Positions 36,331 to 48,970 of a DNA stretch of 64,000 nt are shown here, one piece after another. The notes below the pieces were generated by a model that saw only the letters and a list, made by a program, of their open reading frames with translations, ran no database searches and was not told the DNA's origin. Source of the DNA: Delphinus delphis (Eukaryota > Chordata > Mammalia > Artiodactyla > Delphinidae); contig NW_027192673.1 of assembly GCF_949987515.2 (NCBI RefSeq), forward strand, positions 615,001 to 679,000, written 5' to 3'. The first letter of the stretch is position 1; every line of letters begins with the position of its first letter. The translations under genes were made by a program, and so were the position numbers.

Positions 36331-37910
36331 AACATTCCAGACGCTTTAATAACACTCTCCCGACTTGGAGAGTCAGCGCCTTTAACCTCCTGTTTGGCCC
36401 AGTTTGCAATTTCTGCGGAAGATAAACAGGAATAGCGAGAACCAATGAGAGACTAGCTGGAGGTGTCTGGACGGGCAAATTTAACTCTCATTTCCCACCA
36501 GGAAAAGGAATTAACCAAAGGCTCAGCATGCCGTGCCGGAACCAGATTAGGGCCTGAAGCCATCCTGCGGTGTTGCGGCCAGCTCACAAGAAAGCGAGTT
36601 GAAGAAAGGAGCTCAGGGGCACTGTAATTCACAAACCTGCAGAGTTATAAATGACAGCTATCGTCCAAAAATATACTGAAGTAAGGCTGCCAAGAGGACT
36701 TAAATGCGGGGCAGAATTGCAGGAAACTGATTTCAGGAGGTAGACTGGAATTACATTGAAAGCATAGGAAAAGAGGCAGAGCATCCACAATGATGCACTT
36801 GGCCAAAAAGGGCGTATGCGTTTTTTCCTGAATATATTCAGGAAAAAACGCATACGCCCTTTTTGGCCAACCAAGCAAGCTTGCAAAGGAAATCTGCACT
36901 ACAATGAAGTCTCACTTCCCCCCGGTCAAAAGGGCCATCTGCAAAAAGTGTAAAATCCAGAAAGGCAGGACAGGCCATGGAGAACTGGGAGCCTTGTTAT
37001 GCTGATGGGCGGGATGTAAATTGCCAACAGACACTCTGGAGAAGTGTATGGTGTTTCCTGAAACATCTAAGAAACAAAGCAACAGAGCCTAGGGCACTTC
37101 CACTTATGGTCCTATAGCTTAGGGAAATTAAAATCAAAAAGACACAGCCACCCCAAAGTTTGGAACACCTCTGTTTACAAGAACCTCGTTTACCGTACAA
37201 GTTCAATATCACAGAAAGTGAAAAATGGATAAAGAACTTGTGGTACTTACGTACAATGCAGTATCACTCAGCAATGAAATCTATGTCTTCAGGCCCATAG
37301 CAGCATAATGAGTGGATTCAGGTACAATGATTCTAACTGAAATAAGTCACACAGAAAAAGAAACATCATAAGATATCAGTAATACACGGAATGTAAACTT
37401 GGCTACACAGGAACTGAATTCCAAAACAGAACAGGGTCTCAAATTTAGAAAACCAACTTATGCTTGCTTAAGGGGAAAGGTGAGTTGGGGTGCTGCATAA
37501 AACCAGAGATTGAAATGAGCACAGATAAAGTTCCTTAAGCCAAATATGGAATAGACAAGAGCTACTCCTTGCTCAACGAAAAGGACTCAACACCCCATAT
37601 TAAACGCCTAAGAATGTACCTGACTAGTAAGTATCTTCAAACCTATGGATTGCTATGTCTCCGAAAGAGAATCAAGCATGTGTACAGGGGCATAAACGCA
37701 GCAGTGATAGGATTGGAGAGGTTCGGTGAGCAAATGAAGACCCTTTGAAGTCATGTTGCATGGTACCCATTCCACGGGTTACAACTACCAAGTTTTAAGG
37801 TATTCTTCCTTCAGCTAAAACATGCATGTGGAACCTAGAGTATGATCAACCATGTGATCGGGAGACGTGTTCAAATATGTCTCAGTTTTCGTACCCTGGT
37901 ACTCGGGTGC
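36331..37910 (+). repeat. Satellite monomer U24 (1,580 bp, young block, type B)
   Basis: Copy of U18 (offset 9,480) with the same private variants and the same perfect hairpin, 36,799-36,870. Confidence 0.95.
36799..36870. repeat. 72-bp perfect palindrome of U24
   Basis: Identical to the palindrome of U18, of which U24 is a copy at offset 9,480. Confidence 0.9.
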
Positions 37911-39490
37911 AACATTCCAGACGCTTTAATAACACTCTCCCGACTTGGAGAGTCAGCGCCTTTAACCTCCTGTTTGGCCCAGTTTGCAATTTCTGCGGAA
38001 GATAAACAGGAATAGCGAGAACCAATGAGAGACTAGCTGGAGGTGTCTGGACGGGCAAATTTAACTCTCATTTCCCACCAGGAAAAGGAATTAACCAAAG
38101 GCTCAGCATGCCGTGCCGGAACCAGATTAGGACCTGAAGCCATCCTGCGGTGTTGCGGCCAGCTCACAAGAAAGCGAGTTGAAGAAAGGAGCTCAGGGGC
38201 ACTGTAATTCACAAACCTGCAGAGTTATAAATGACAGCTATCGTCCAAAAATATACTGAAGTAAGGCTGCCAAGAGGACTTGAAAGCGGGGCAGAATTGC
38301 AGGAAACCGATTTCAGGAGGTAGACTGGAATTGCATTGAAAGTATAGGAAAAGAGGCAGAACGTCCACAATGATGCACTTGGCCAAAAAGGGCGTATGCG
38401 TTTTTCCCTGAATATATTCAGGAAAAAACGCATACGCCCTTTTTGGCCAACCAAGCAAGCTTGCAAAGGAAATTTGCACTACAATGAAGTCTCACTTCCC
38501 CCCGGTCAAAAGGGCCATCTGCAAAAAGTGTAAAATCCAGAAAGGCAGGACAGGCCATGGAGAACTGGGAGCCTTGTTATGCTGATGGGCGGGATGTAAA
38601 TTGCCAACAGACACTCTGGAGAAGTGTATGGTGTTTCCTGAAACATCTAAGAAACAAAGCAACAGAGCCTAGGGCACTTCCACTTATGGTCCTATAGCTT
38701 AGGGAAATTAAAATCAAAAAGACACAGCCACCTCAAAGTTTGGAACGCCTCTGTTTACAAGAACCTCGTTTACCGTACAAGTTCAATATCACAGAAAGTG
38801 AAAAATGGATAAAGAACTTGTGGTACTTACGTACAATGCAGTATCACTCAGCAATGAAATCTATGTCTTCAGGCCCGTAGCAGCATAATGTGTGGATTCA
38901 GGTACAATGATTCTAACTGAAATAAGTCACACAGAAAAAGAAACATCATAAGATATCAGTAATACACGGAATGTAAACTTGGCTACACAGGAACTGAATT
39001 CCAAAACAGAACAGGGTCTCAAATTTAGAAAACCAACTTATGCTTGCTTAAGGGGAAAGGTGAGTTGGGGTGCTGCATAAAACCAGAGATTGAAATGAGC
39101 ACAGATAAAGTTCCTTAAGCCAAATATGGAATAGACAAGAGCTACTCCTTGCTCAACGAAAAGGACTCAACACCCCATATTAAACGCCTAAGAATGTACC
39201 TGACTAGTAAGTATCTTCAAACCTATGGATTGCTATGTCTCCGAAAGAGAATCAAGCATGTGTACAGGGGCATAAACGCAGCAGTGATAGGATTGGAGAG
39301 GTTCGGTGAGCAAATGAAGACCCTTTGAAGTCATGTTGCATGGTACCCATTCCACGGGTTTCAACTACCAAGTTTTAAGGTATTCTTCCTTCAGCTAAAA
39401 CATGCATGTGGAACCTAGAGTATGATCAACCATGTGATCGGGAGACGTGTTCAAATATGTCTCAGTTTTCGTACCCTGGTACTCGGGTGC
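37911..39490 (+). repeat. Satellite monomer U25 (1,580 bp, young block, type A)
   Basis: Copy of U19 (offset 9,480) apart from one base at 38,182. Hairpin 38,379-38,450. Confidence 0.95.
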
Positions 39491-41070
39491 AACATTCCAG
39501 ACGCTTTAATAACACTCTCCCGACTTGGAGAGTCAGCGCCTTTAACCTCCTGTTTGGCCCAGTTTGCAATTTCTGCGGAAGATAAACAGGAATAGCGAGA
39601 ACCAATGAGAGACTAGCTGGAGGTGTCTGGACGGGCAAATTTAACTCTCATTTCCCACCAGGAAAAGGAATTAACCAAAGGCTCAGCATGCCGTGCCGGA
39701 ACCAGATTAGGGCCTGAAGCCATCCTGCGGTGTTGCGGCCAGCTCACAAGAAAGCGAGTTGAAGAAAGGAGCTCAGGGGCACTGTAATTCACAAACCTGC
39801 AGAGTTATAAATGACAGCTATCGTCCAAAAATATACTGAAGTAAGGCTGCCAAGAGGACTTGAAAGCGGGGCAGAATTGCAGGAAACCGATTTCAGGAGG
39901 TAGACTGGAATTGCATTGAAAGTATAGGAAAAGAGGCAGAACGTCCACAATGATGCACTTGGCCAAAAAGGGCGTATGCGTTTTTCCCTGAATATATTCA
40001 GGAAAAAACGCATACGCCCTTTTTGGCCAACGAAGCAAGCTTGCAAAGGAAATTTGCATTACAATGAAGTCTCACTTCCCCCCGGTCAAAAGGGACATCT
40101 GCAAAAAGTGTAAAATCCAGAAAGGCAGGACAGGCCATGGAGAACTGGGAGCCTTGTTATGCTGATGGGCGGGATGTAAATTGCCAACAGACACTCTGGA
40201 GAAGTGTATGGTGTTTCCTGAAACATCTAAGAAACAAAGCAACAGAGCCTAGGGCACTTCCACTTATGGTCCTATAGCTTAGGGAAATTAAAATCAAAAA
40301 GACACAGCCACCCCAAAGTTTGGAACGCCTCTGTTTACAAGAACCTCATTTACCGTACAAGTTCAATATCACAGAAAGTGAAAAATGGATAAAGAACTTG
40401 TGGTACTTACGTACAATGCAGTATCACTCAGCAATGAAATCTATGTCTTCAGGCCCATAGCAGCATAATGAGTGGATTCAGGTACAATGATTCTAACTGA
40501 AATAAGTCACACAGAAAAAGAAACATCATAAGATATCAGTAATACACGGAATGTAAACTTGGCTACACAGGAACTGAATTCCAAAACAGAACAGGGTCTC
40601 AAATTTAGAAAACCAACTTATGCTTGCTTAAGGGGAAAGGTGAGTTGGGGTGCTGCATAAAACCAGAGATTGAAATGAGCACAGATAAAGTTCCTTAAGC
40701 CAAATATGGAATAGACAAGAGCTACTCCTTGCTCAACGAAAAGGACTCAACACCCCATATTAAACGCCTAAGAATGTACCTGACTAGTAAGTATCTTCAA
40801 ACCTATGGATTGCTATGTCTCCGAAAGAGAATCAAGCATGTGTACAGGGGCATAAACGCAGCAGTGATAGGATTGGAGAGGTTCGGTGAGCAAATGAAGA
40901 CCCTTTGAAGTCATGTTGCATGGTACCCATTCCACGGGTTACAACTACCAAGTTTTAAGGTATTCTTCCTTCAGCTAAAACATGCATGTGGAACCTAGAG
41001 TATGATCAACCATGTGATCGGGAGACGTGTTCAAATATGTCTCAGTTTTCGTACCCTGGTACTCGGGTGC
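39491..41070 (+). repeat. Satellite monomer U26 (1,580 bp, young block, type C variant)
   Basis: Matches U20 up to the end of the hairpin (39,959-40,030). At 40,032 it switches to the type D base (cgaagc) and then carries private changes (tgcattacaatg, gggacatctg). Confidence 0.95.
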
Positions 41071-42650
41071 AACATTCCAGACACTTTAATAACACTCTCC
41101 CGACTTGGAGAGTCAGCGCCTTTAACCTCCTGTTTGGCCCAGTTTGCAATTTCTGCGGAAGATAAACAGGAATAGCGAGAACCAATGAGAGACTAGCTGG
41201 AGGTGTCTGGACGGGCAAATTTAACTCTCATTTCCCACCAGGAAAAGGAATTAACCAAAGGCTCAGCATGCCGTGCCGGAACCAGATTAGGACCTGAAGC
41301 CATCCTGCGGTGTTGCGGCCAGCTCACAAGAAAGCGAGTTGAAGAAAGGAGCTCAGGGGCACTGTAATTCACAAACCTGCAGAGTTATAAATGACAGCTA
41401 TCGTCCAAAAATATACTGAAGTAAGGCTGCCAAGAGGACTTGAAAGCGGGGCAGAATTGCAGGAAACCGATTTCAGGAGGTAGACTGGAATTGCATTGAA
41501 AGTATAGGAAAAGAGGCAGAACGTCCACAATGATGCACTTGGCCAAAAAGGGCGTATGCGTTTTTCCCTGAATATATTCAGGAAAAAACGCATACGCCCT
41601 TTTTGGCCAACGAAGCAAGCTTGCAAAGGAAATTTGCACTACAATGAAGTCTCACTTCCCCCCGGTCAAAAGGGCCATCTGCAAAAAGTGTAAAATCCAG
41701 AAAGGCAGGACAGGCCATGGAGAACTGGGAGCCTTGTTATGCTGATGGGCGGGATGTAAATTGCCAACAGACACTCTGGAGAAGTGTATGGTGTTTCCTG
41801 AAACATCTAAGAAACAAAGCAACAGAGCCTAGGGCACTTCCACTTATGGTCCTATAGCTTAGGGAAATTAAAATCAAAAAGACACAGCCACCCCAAAGTT
41901 TGGAACGCCTCTGTTTACAAGAACCTCGTTTACCGTACAAGTTCAATATCACAGAAAGTGAAAAATGGATAAAGAACTTGTGGTACTTACGTACAATGCA
42001 GTATCACTCAGCAATGAAATCTATGTCTTCAGGCCCATAGCAGCATAATGAGTGGATTCAGGTACAATGATTCTAACTGAAATAAGTCACACAGAAAAAG
42101 AAACATCATAAGATATCAGTAATACACGGAACGTAAACTTGGCTACACAGGAACTGAATTCCAAAACAGAACAGGGTCTCAAATTTAGAAAACCAACTTA
42201 TGCTTGCTTAAGGGGAAAGGTGAGTTGGGGTGCTGCATAAAACCAGAGATTGAAATGAGCACAGATAAAGTTCCTTAAGCCAAATATGGAATAGACAAGA
42301 GCTACTCCTTGCTCAACGAAAAGGACTCAACACCCCATATTAAACGCCTAAGAATGTACCTGACTAGTAAGTATCTTCAAACCTATGGATTGCTATGTCT
42401 CCGAAAGAGAATCAAGCATGTGTACAGGGGCATAAACGCAGCAGTGATAGGATTGGAGAGGTTCGGTGAGCAAATGAAGACCCTTTGAAGTCATGTTGCA
42501 TGGTACCCATTCCACGGGTTACAACTACCAAGTTTTAAGGTATTCTTCCTTCAGCTAAAACATGCATGTGGAACCTAGAGTATGATCAACCATGTGATCG
42601 GGAGACGTGTTCAAATATGTCTCAGTTTTCGTACCCTGGTACTCGGGTGC
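41071..42650 (+). repeat. Satellite monomer U27 (1,580 bp, young block, type C variant)
   Basis: Mosaic of block types: 'gacctgaagc' as in U19/U25, 'cgaagc' as in type D, 'cccatag' as in type B, and 'ggaacgtaaactt' as in U20. Hairpin 41,539-41,610. Confidence 0.95.
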
Positions 42651-44100
42651 AACATTCCAGACGCTTTAATAACACTCTCCCGACTTGGAGAGTCAGCGCC
42701 TTTAACCTCCTGTTTGGCCCAGTTTGCAATTTCTGCGGAAGATAAACAGGAATAGCGAGAACCAATGAGAGACTAGCTGGAGGTGTCTGGACGGGCAAAT
42801 TTAACTCTCATTTCCCACCAGGAAAAGGAATTAACCAAAGGCTCAGCATGCCGTGCCGGAACCAGATTAGGGCCTGAAGCCATCCTGCGGTGTTGCGGCC
42901 AGCTCACAAGAAAGCGAGTTGAAGAAAGGAGCTCAGGGGCACTGTAATTCACAAACCTGCAGAGTTATAAATGACAGCTATCGTCCAAAAATATACTGAA
43001 GTAAGGCTGCCAAGAGGACTTGAAAGCGGGGCAGAATTGCAGGAAATCGATTTCAGGAGGTAGACTGGAATTGCATTGAAAGTATAGGAAAAGAGGCAGA
43101 ACGTCCACAATGATGCACTTGGCCAAAAAGGGCGTATGCGTTTTTCCCTGAATATATTCAGGAAAAAACGCATACGCCCTTTTTGGCCAACGAAGCAAGC
43201 TTGCAAAGGAAATTTGCACTACAATGAAGTCTCACTTCCCCCCGGTCAAAAGGGCCATCTGCAAAAAGTGTAAAATCCAGAAAGGCAGGACAGGCCATGG
43301 AGAACTGGGAGCCTTGTTATGCTGATGGGCGGGATGTAAATTGCCAACAGACACTCGGGAGAAGTGTATGGTGTTTCCTGAAACATCTAAAAAACAAAGC
43401 AACAGAGCCTAGGGCACTTCCACTTATGGTCCTATAGCTTAGGGAAATTAAAATCAAAAAGACACAGCCACCCCAAAGTTTGGAACGCCTCTGTTTACAA
43501 GAACCTCGTTTACCATACAAGTTCAATATCACAGAAAGTGAAAAATGGATAAAGAACTTGTGGTACTTACGTACAATGCAGTATCACTCAGCAATGAAAT
43601 CTATGTCTTCAGGCCCGTAGCAGCACAATGAGTGGATTCAGGTATGATGATTCTAACTGAAATAAGTCACACAGAAAAAGAAACATCATAAGATATCAGT
43701 AATACATGGAATGTAAACTTGGCTACACAGGAACTGAATTCCAAAACAGAACAGGGTCTCAAATTTAGAAAACCAACTTATGCTTGCTTAAGGGGAAAGG
43801 TGAGTTGGGGTGCTGCATAAAACCAGAGATTGAAATGAGCACAGATAAAGTTCCTTAAGCCAAATATGGAATAGACAAGAGCTACTCCTTGCTCAACGAA
43901 AAGGACTCAACACCCCATATTAAACGCCTAAGAATGTACCTGACTAGTAAGTATCTTCAAACCTATGGATTGCTATGTCTCCGAAAGAGAATCAAGCATG
44001 TGTACAGGGGCATAAACGCAGCAGTGATAGGATTGGAGAGGTTCGGTGAGCAAATGAAGACCCTTTGAAGTCATGTTGCATGGTACCCATTCCACGGGTT
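42038..44100 (+). repeat. Right copy of the 2,063-bp internal duplication
   Basis: Counterpart of 30,978-33,040; spans the right part of U27 and most of U28. Confidence 0.85.
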
Positions 44101-44230
44101 TCAACTACCAAGTTTTAAGGTATTCTTCCTTCAGCTAAAACATGCATGTGGAACCTAGAGTATGATCAACCATGTGATCGGGAGACGTGTTCAAATATGT
44201 CTCAGTTTTCGTACCCTGGTACTCGGGTGC
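42651..44230 (+). repeat. Satellite monomer U28 (1,580 bp, young block, type D)
   Basis: Type D unit separated from the U21-U23 trio by four other units. It matches U21 at offset 11,060 except for one base found (A at 43,515 against G at 32,455), until 44,101. Hairpin 43,119-43,190. Confidence 0.95.
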
Positions 44231-45810
44231 AACATTCCAGACGCTTTAATAACACTCTCCCGACTTGGAGAGTCAGCGCCTTTAACCTCCTGTTTGGCCC
44301 AGTTTGCAATTTCTGCGGAAGATAAACAGGAATAGCGAGAACCAATGAGAGACTAGCTGGAGGTGTCTGGACGGGCAAATTTAACTCTCATTTCCCACCA
44401 GGAAAAGGAATTAACCAAAGGCTCAGCATGCCGTGCTGGAACCAGATTAGGGCCTGAAGCCATCCTGCGGTGTTGCGGCCAGCTCACAAGAAAGCGAGTT
44501 GAAGAAAGGAGCTCAGGGGCACTGTAATTCACAAACCTGCAGAGTTATAAATGACAGCTATCGTCCAAAAATATACTGAAGTAAGGCTGCCAAGAGGACT
44601 TGAAAGCGGGGCAGAATTGCAGGAAACCGATTTCAGGAGGTAGACTGGAATTGCATTGAAAGCATAGGAAAAGAGGCAGAACGTCCACAATGATGCACTT
44701 GGCCAAAAAGGGCGTATGCGTTTTTCCCTGAATATATTCAGGAAAAAACGCATACGCCCTTTTTGGCAAACCAAGCAAGCTTGCAAAGGAAATTTGCACT
44801 ACAATGAAGTCTCACTTCCCCCCGGTCAAAAGGGCCATCTGCAAAAAGTGTAAAATCCAGAAAAGCAGGACAGGCCATGGAGAACTGGGAGCCTTGTTAT
44901 GCTGATGGGCGGGATGTAAATTGCCAACAGACACTCGGGAGAAGTGTATGGTGCTTCCTGAAACATCTAAAAAACAAAGCAACAGAGCCTAGGGCACTTC
45001 CACTTATGGTCCTATAGCTTAGGGAAATTAAAATCAAAAAGACACAGCCACCCCAAAGTTTGGGACGCCTCTGTTTACAAGAACCTCCTTTACAGTACAA
45101 GTTCAACATCGCAGAAAGTGAAAAATGGATAAAGAACTTGTGGTATTTACTTACAAAGCAATATCACTCAGCAATGAAATCTATGTCATCAGGCCCTTAG
45201 CAGCACAATGAGTGGATTCAGGTATGATGATTCTAACTGAAATAAGTCACACAGAAAAAGAAACATCATAAGATATCAGTAATACACGGAATGTAAACTT
45301 GGCTACACAGGAACTGAATTACAGAACAGAACAGGGTCTCAAATTTAGAAAACCAACTTATGCTTGCTTAAGGGGAAAGGTGAGTCGGGGTGCTGCATAA
45401 AACCAGAGATTGAAATGAGCACAGATAAAGTTCCTTAAGCCAAATATGGAATAGACAAGAGCTACTCCTTGCTCAACGAAATGGACTCAACACCGCATAT
45501 TAAACGCCTAAGAATGTACCTGACTAGTAAGTATCTTAAAACCTATGGATTGCTATGTCTCCGAAAGAGAATCAAGCATGTGTACAGGGGCATAAACGCA
45601 GCAGTGATAGGATTGGAGAGGTTCGGTGAGCAAATGAAGACCCTTTGAAGTCATATTGCATGGTACCCATTCCACGGGTCTCAACTCTCCAGGTTTAAGG
45701 TATTCTTCCTTCAGCTAAAACATGCATGTGGAACCCAGAGTATGATCAACCATGTGAATGGGAGACGTGTTCAAATATGTCTCAGTTTTCCTCCCCAGGT
45801 ACTCGGGTGC
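44231..45810 (+). repeat. Satellite monomer U29 (1,580 bp, young block to subfamily II hybrid)
   Basis: The left part carries young-block markers (gataaacagg, aatttgcac, gcaaaaagtg) to about 44,850. The right part is subfamily II (acagtacaagttcaacatcgcag). The switch lies between about 44,850 and 45,080 and ends the young block. Hairpin 44,699-44,770. Confidence 0.95.
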
Positions 45811-47390
45811 AACATTCCAGACGCTTTACTAACACTCTCCCCACTTGGGGAGTCAGCGCCTTTAACCTCCTGTTTGGCCCAGTTTGCAATTTCTGCGGAA
45901 GATGAACAGGAATAGGGAGAACCAATGAGAGACTAGCTGGAGGTGTCTGGACGGGCAAATTTAACTCTTATTTCCCACCAGGAAGAGGAAATAACCAAAG
46001 GCTCAGTGTGCCGTGCCAGAACCAGATTAGGGCCTGAAACCATCCTGCGGTATTGTGGCCAGCACACAAGAAAGTGAGTTGAAGAAAGGAGCTCAGGGGC
46101 ACTGTAATTCACAAACCTGCAGAGTTATAAATGACAGCTATCGTCCAAAAATATACTGAAGTAAGGCTGCCAAGAGGACTTGAAAGCGGGGCAGAATTGC
46201 AGGAAACCGATTTCAGGAGGTAGACTGGAATTGCATTGAAAGCATAGGAAAAGAGGCAGAACGTCCACAATGATGCACTTGGCCAAAAAGGGCGTATGCG
46301 TTTTTTCCTGAATATATTCAGGAGAAAACGCATACGCCCTTTTTGGCCAACCAAGCAAGCTTGCAAAGGAAATCTGCACTACAATGAAGTCTCACTTCCC
46401 CCCGGTCAAAAGGGCCATCTGAATAAAGTGTAAAATCCAGAAAGGCAGGACAGGCCATGGAGAACTGGGAGCCTTGTTATGCTGATGGGCGGGATGTAAA
46501 TTGCCAACAGACACTCGGGAGAAGTGTATGGTGTTTCCTGAAACATCTAAAAAACAAAGCAACAGAGCCTAGGGCACTTCCACTTATGGTCCTATAGCTT
46601 AGGGAAATTAAAATCAAAAAGACACAGCCACCCCAAAGTTTGGGACGCCTCTGTTTACAAGAACCTCCTTTACAGTACAAGTTCAACATCGCAGAAAGTG
46701 AAAAATGGATAAAGAACTTGTGGTATTTACTTACAAAGCAATATCACTCAGCAATGAAATCTATGTCATCAGGCCCTTAGCAGCACAATGAGTGGATTCA
46801 GGTATGATGATTCTAACTGAAATAAGTCACACAGAAAAAGAAACATCATAAGAGATCAGTAATACACAGAATGTAAACTTGGCTACACAGGAACTGAATT
46901 ACAGAACAGAACAGGGTCTCAAATTTAGAAAACCAACTTATGCTTGCTTAAGGGGAAAGGTGAGTTGGGGTGCTGCATAAAACCAGAGATTGAAATGAGC
47001 ACAGATAAAGTTCCTTAAGCCAAATACGGAATAGACAAGAGCTACTCCTTGCTCAGCGAAATGGACTCAACACCGCATATTAAACGCCTAAGAATGTACC
47101 TGACTAGTAAGTATCTTAAAACCTATGGATTGCTATGTCTCCGAAAGAGAATCAAGCATGTGTACAGGGGCATAAACGCAGCAGTGATAGGATTGGAGAG
47201 GTTCGGTGAGCAAATGAAGACCCTTTGAAGTCATATTGCATGGTACCCATTCCACGGGTCTCAACTCTCCAGGTTTAAGGTATTCTTCCTTCAGCTAAAA
47301 CATGCATGTGGAACCCAGAGTATGATCAACCGTGTGAATGGGAGACGTGTTCAAATATGTCTCAGTTTTCCTCCCCAGGTACTAGGGTGC
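45811..47390 (+). repeat. Satellite monomer U30 (1,580 bp, subfamily II)
   Basis: Subfamily II. Hairpin 46,279-46,350 has one right-arm mismatch (caggagaaaac), the half-changed state also seen in U2, U33 and U37. Confidence 0.95.
46351..47150 (+). mobile_element. Decayed L1 3' end in U30 (subfamily II example)
   Basis: Same segment in the subfamily II form, marked by 'ttcaacatcgcagaaag', 'ttacttacaaagcaat', 'cccttagcagcacaatg' and 'gaattacagaacag'. These variants travel together across about 300 bp, so I and II are linked haplotypes and not scattered point changes. Confidence 0.78.
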
Positions 47391-48970
47391 AACATTCCAG
47401 ACGCTTTACTAACACTCTCCCCACTTGGAGAGTCAGCGCCTTTAACCTCCTGTTTGGCCCAGTTTGCAATTTCTGCGGAAGATGAACAGGAATAGGGAGA
47501 ACCAATGAGAGACTAGCTGGAGGTGTCTGGACGGGAAATTTAACTCTGATTTCCCACCAGGAAGAGGAATTAACCAAAGGCTCAGCGTGCCGTGCCGGAA
47601 CCAGATTAGGGCCTGAAGCCATCCTGCGGTGTTGCGGCCAGCTCACAAGAAAGCGAGTTGAAGGAAGGAGCTCAGGGGCACTGTAATTCACAAACCTGCA
47701 GAGTTATAAATGACAGCTATCGTTCAAAAATATACACGAAGTAAGGCTGCCAAGAGGACTTGAAAGCGGGGCAGAATTGCAGGAAACCGATTTCAGGAGA
47801 TAGACTGGAATTGCATTGAAAGCATAGGAAAAGAGGCAGAACGTCCACAATGATGCACTTGGCCAAAAAGGGCGTATGCGTTTTTTCCTGAATATATTCA
47901 GGAAAAAACGCATACGCCCTTTTTGGCCAACCAAGCAAGCTTGCAAAGGAAATCTGCACTACAATGAAGTCTCACTTCCCCCCGGTGAAAAGGGCCATCT
48001 GAAAAAAGTGTAAAATCCAGAAAGGCAGGACAGGCCATGGAGAACTGGGAGCCTTGTTATGCTGATGGGCGGGATGTAAATTGCCAACAGACACTCGGGA
48101 GAAGTGTATGGTGTTTCCTGAAACATCTAAAAAACAAAGCAACAGAGCCTAGGGCACTTCCACTTATGGTCCTATAGCTTAGGGAAATTAAAATCAAAAA
48201 GACACAGCCACCCCAAAGTTTGGGACGCCTCTGTTTACAAGAACCTCCTTTACAGTACAAGTTCAACATCGCAGAAAGTGAAAAATGGATAAAGAACTTG
48301 TGGTATTTACTTACAAAGCAATATCACTCAGCAATGAAATCTATGTCATCTGGCCCTTAGCAGCACAATGAGTTGATTCAGGTATGATGATTCTAACTGA
48401 AATAAGTCACACAGAAAAAGAAACATCATAAGATATCAGTAATACACGGAATGTAAACTTGGCTACACAGGAACTGAATTACAGAACAGAACAGGGTCTC
48501 AAATTTAGAAAACCAACTTATGCTTGCTTAAGGGGAAAGGTGAGTTGGGGTGCTGCATAAAACCAGAGATTGAAATGAGCACAGATAAAGTTCCTTAAGC
48601 CAAATATGGAATAGACAAGAGCTACTCCTTGCTCAAAGAAATGGACTCAAAACCGCATATTAAACGCCTAAGAATGTACCTGACTAGTAAGTATCTTAAA
48701 ACCTATGGATTGCTATGTCTCCGAAAGAGAATCAAGCGTGTGTACAGGGACATAAACGCAGCAGTGATAGGATTGGAGAGGTTCGGTGAGCAAATGAAGA
48801 CCCTTTGAAGTCATATTGCATGGTACCCATTCCACGGGTCTCAACTCTCCAGGTTTAAGGTATTCTTCCTTCAGCTAAAACATGCATGTGGAACCTAGAG
48901 TATGATCAACCATGTGATCGGGAGACGTGTTCAAATATGTCTCAGTTTTCGTACCCTGGTACTCGGGTGC
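47391..48970 (+). repeat. Satellite monomer U31 (1,580 bp, subfamily II)
   Basis: Subfamily II with a perfect hairpin, 47,859-47,930. A one-base loss in 'ggacgggaaattt' (near 47,535) is offset by a one-base gain in 'atatacacgaag' (near 47,735), so its length looks normal although about 200 bp are out of register. Confidence 0.95.
47859..47930. repeat. 72-bp perfect palindrome of U31
   Basis: Both arms intact, in a subfamily II unit. The flanking units U30 and U32 each have a mismatch. Confidence 0.9.

Larger units (their letters stand above)
31073..36701 (+). repeat. Run in which successive 1,580-bp copies show no difference (U20 end to U24 start)
   Basis: Shifting the sequence by 1,580 bp gives no mismatch that I can find from 31,073 to the change at 36,702 (taaatgcggg in place of tgaaagcggg). 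About 3.6 repeat lengths are covered. Confidence 0.85.
36202..40031 (+). repeat. Right copy of the 3,830-bp internal duplication
   Basis: Counterpart of 26,722-30,551, containing U24, U25 and the left part of U26. The match ends one base after the U26 palindrome. Confidence 0.88.
24991..44850 (+). repeat. Young homogenised block of about 12.6 monomers
   Basis: All units here share derived bases rare or absent elsewhere: gataaacagg, ggaaaaggaa, gctcagcatg, agtataggaa (most units), aatttgcac (most), ctatgtcttc, aaggactcaa, gtatcttcaa and tcatgttgca. All are exactly 1,580 bp. Within it units fall into types A, B, C and D in the order A B A C D D D B A C' C' D (U17-U28). The edges are inside hybrid units U16 and U29. 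Confidence 0.9.

Noticed and set aside
47362..47691. 109-codon minus-strand frame in U31
   Set aside because: It is created by a single-base loss near 47,535 that joins two frames; no other unit has it.
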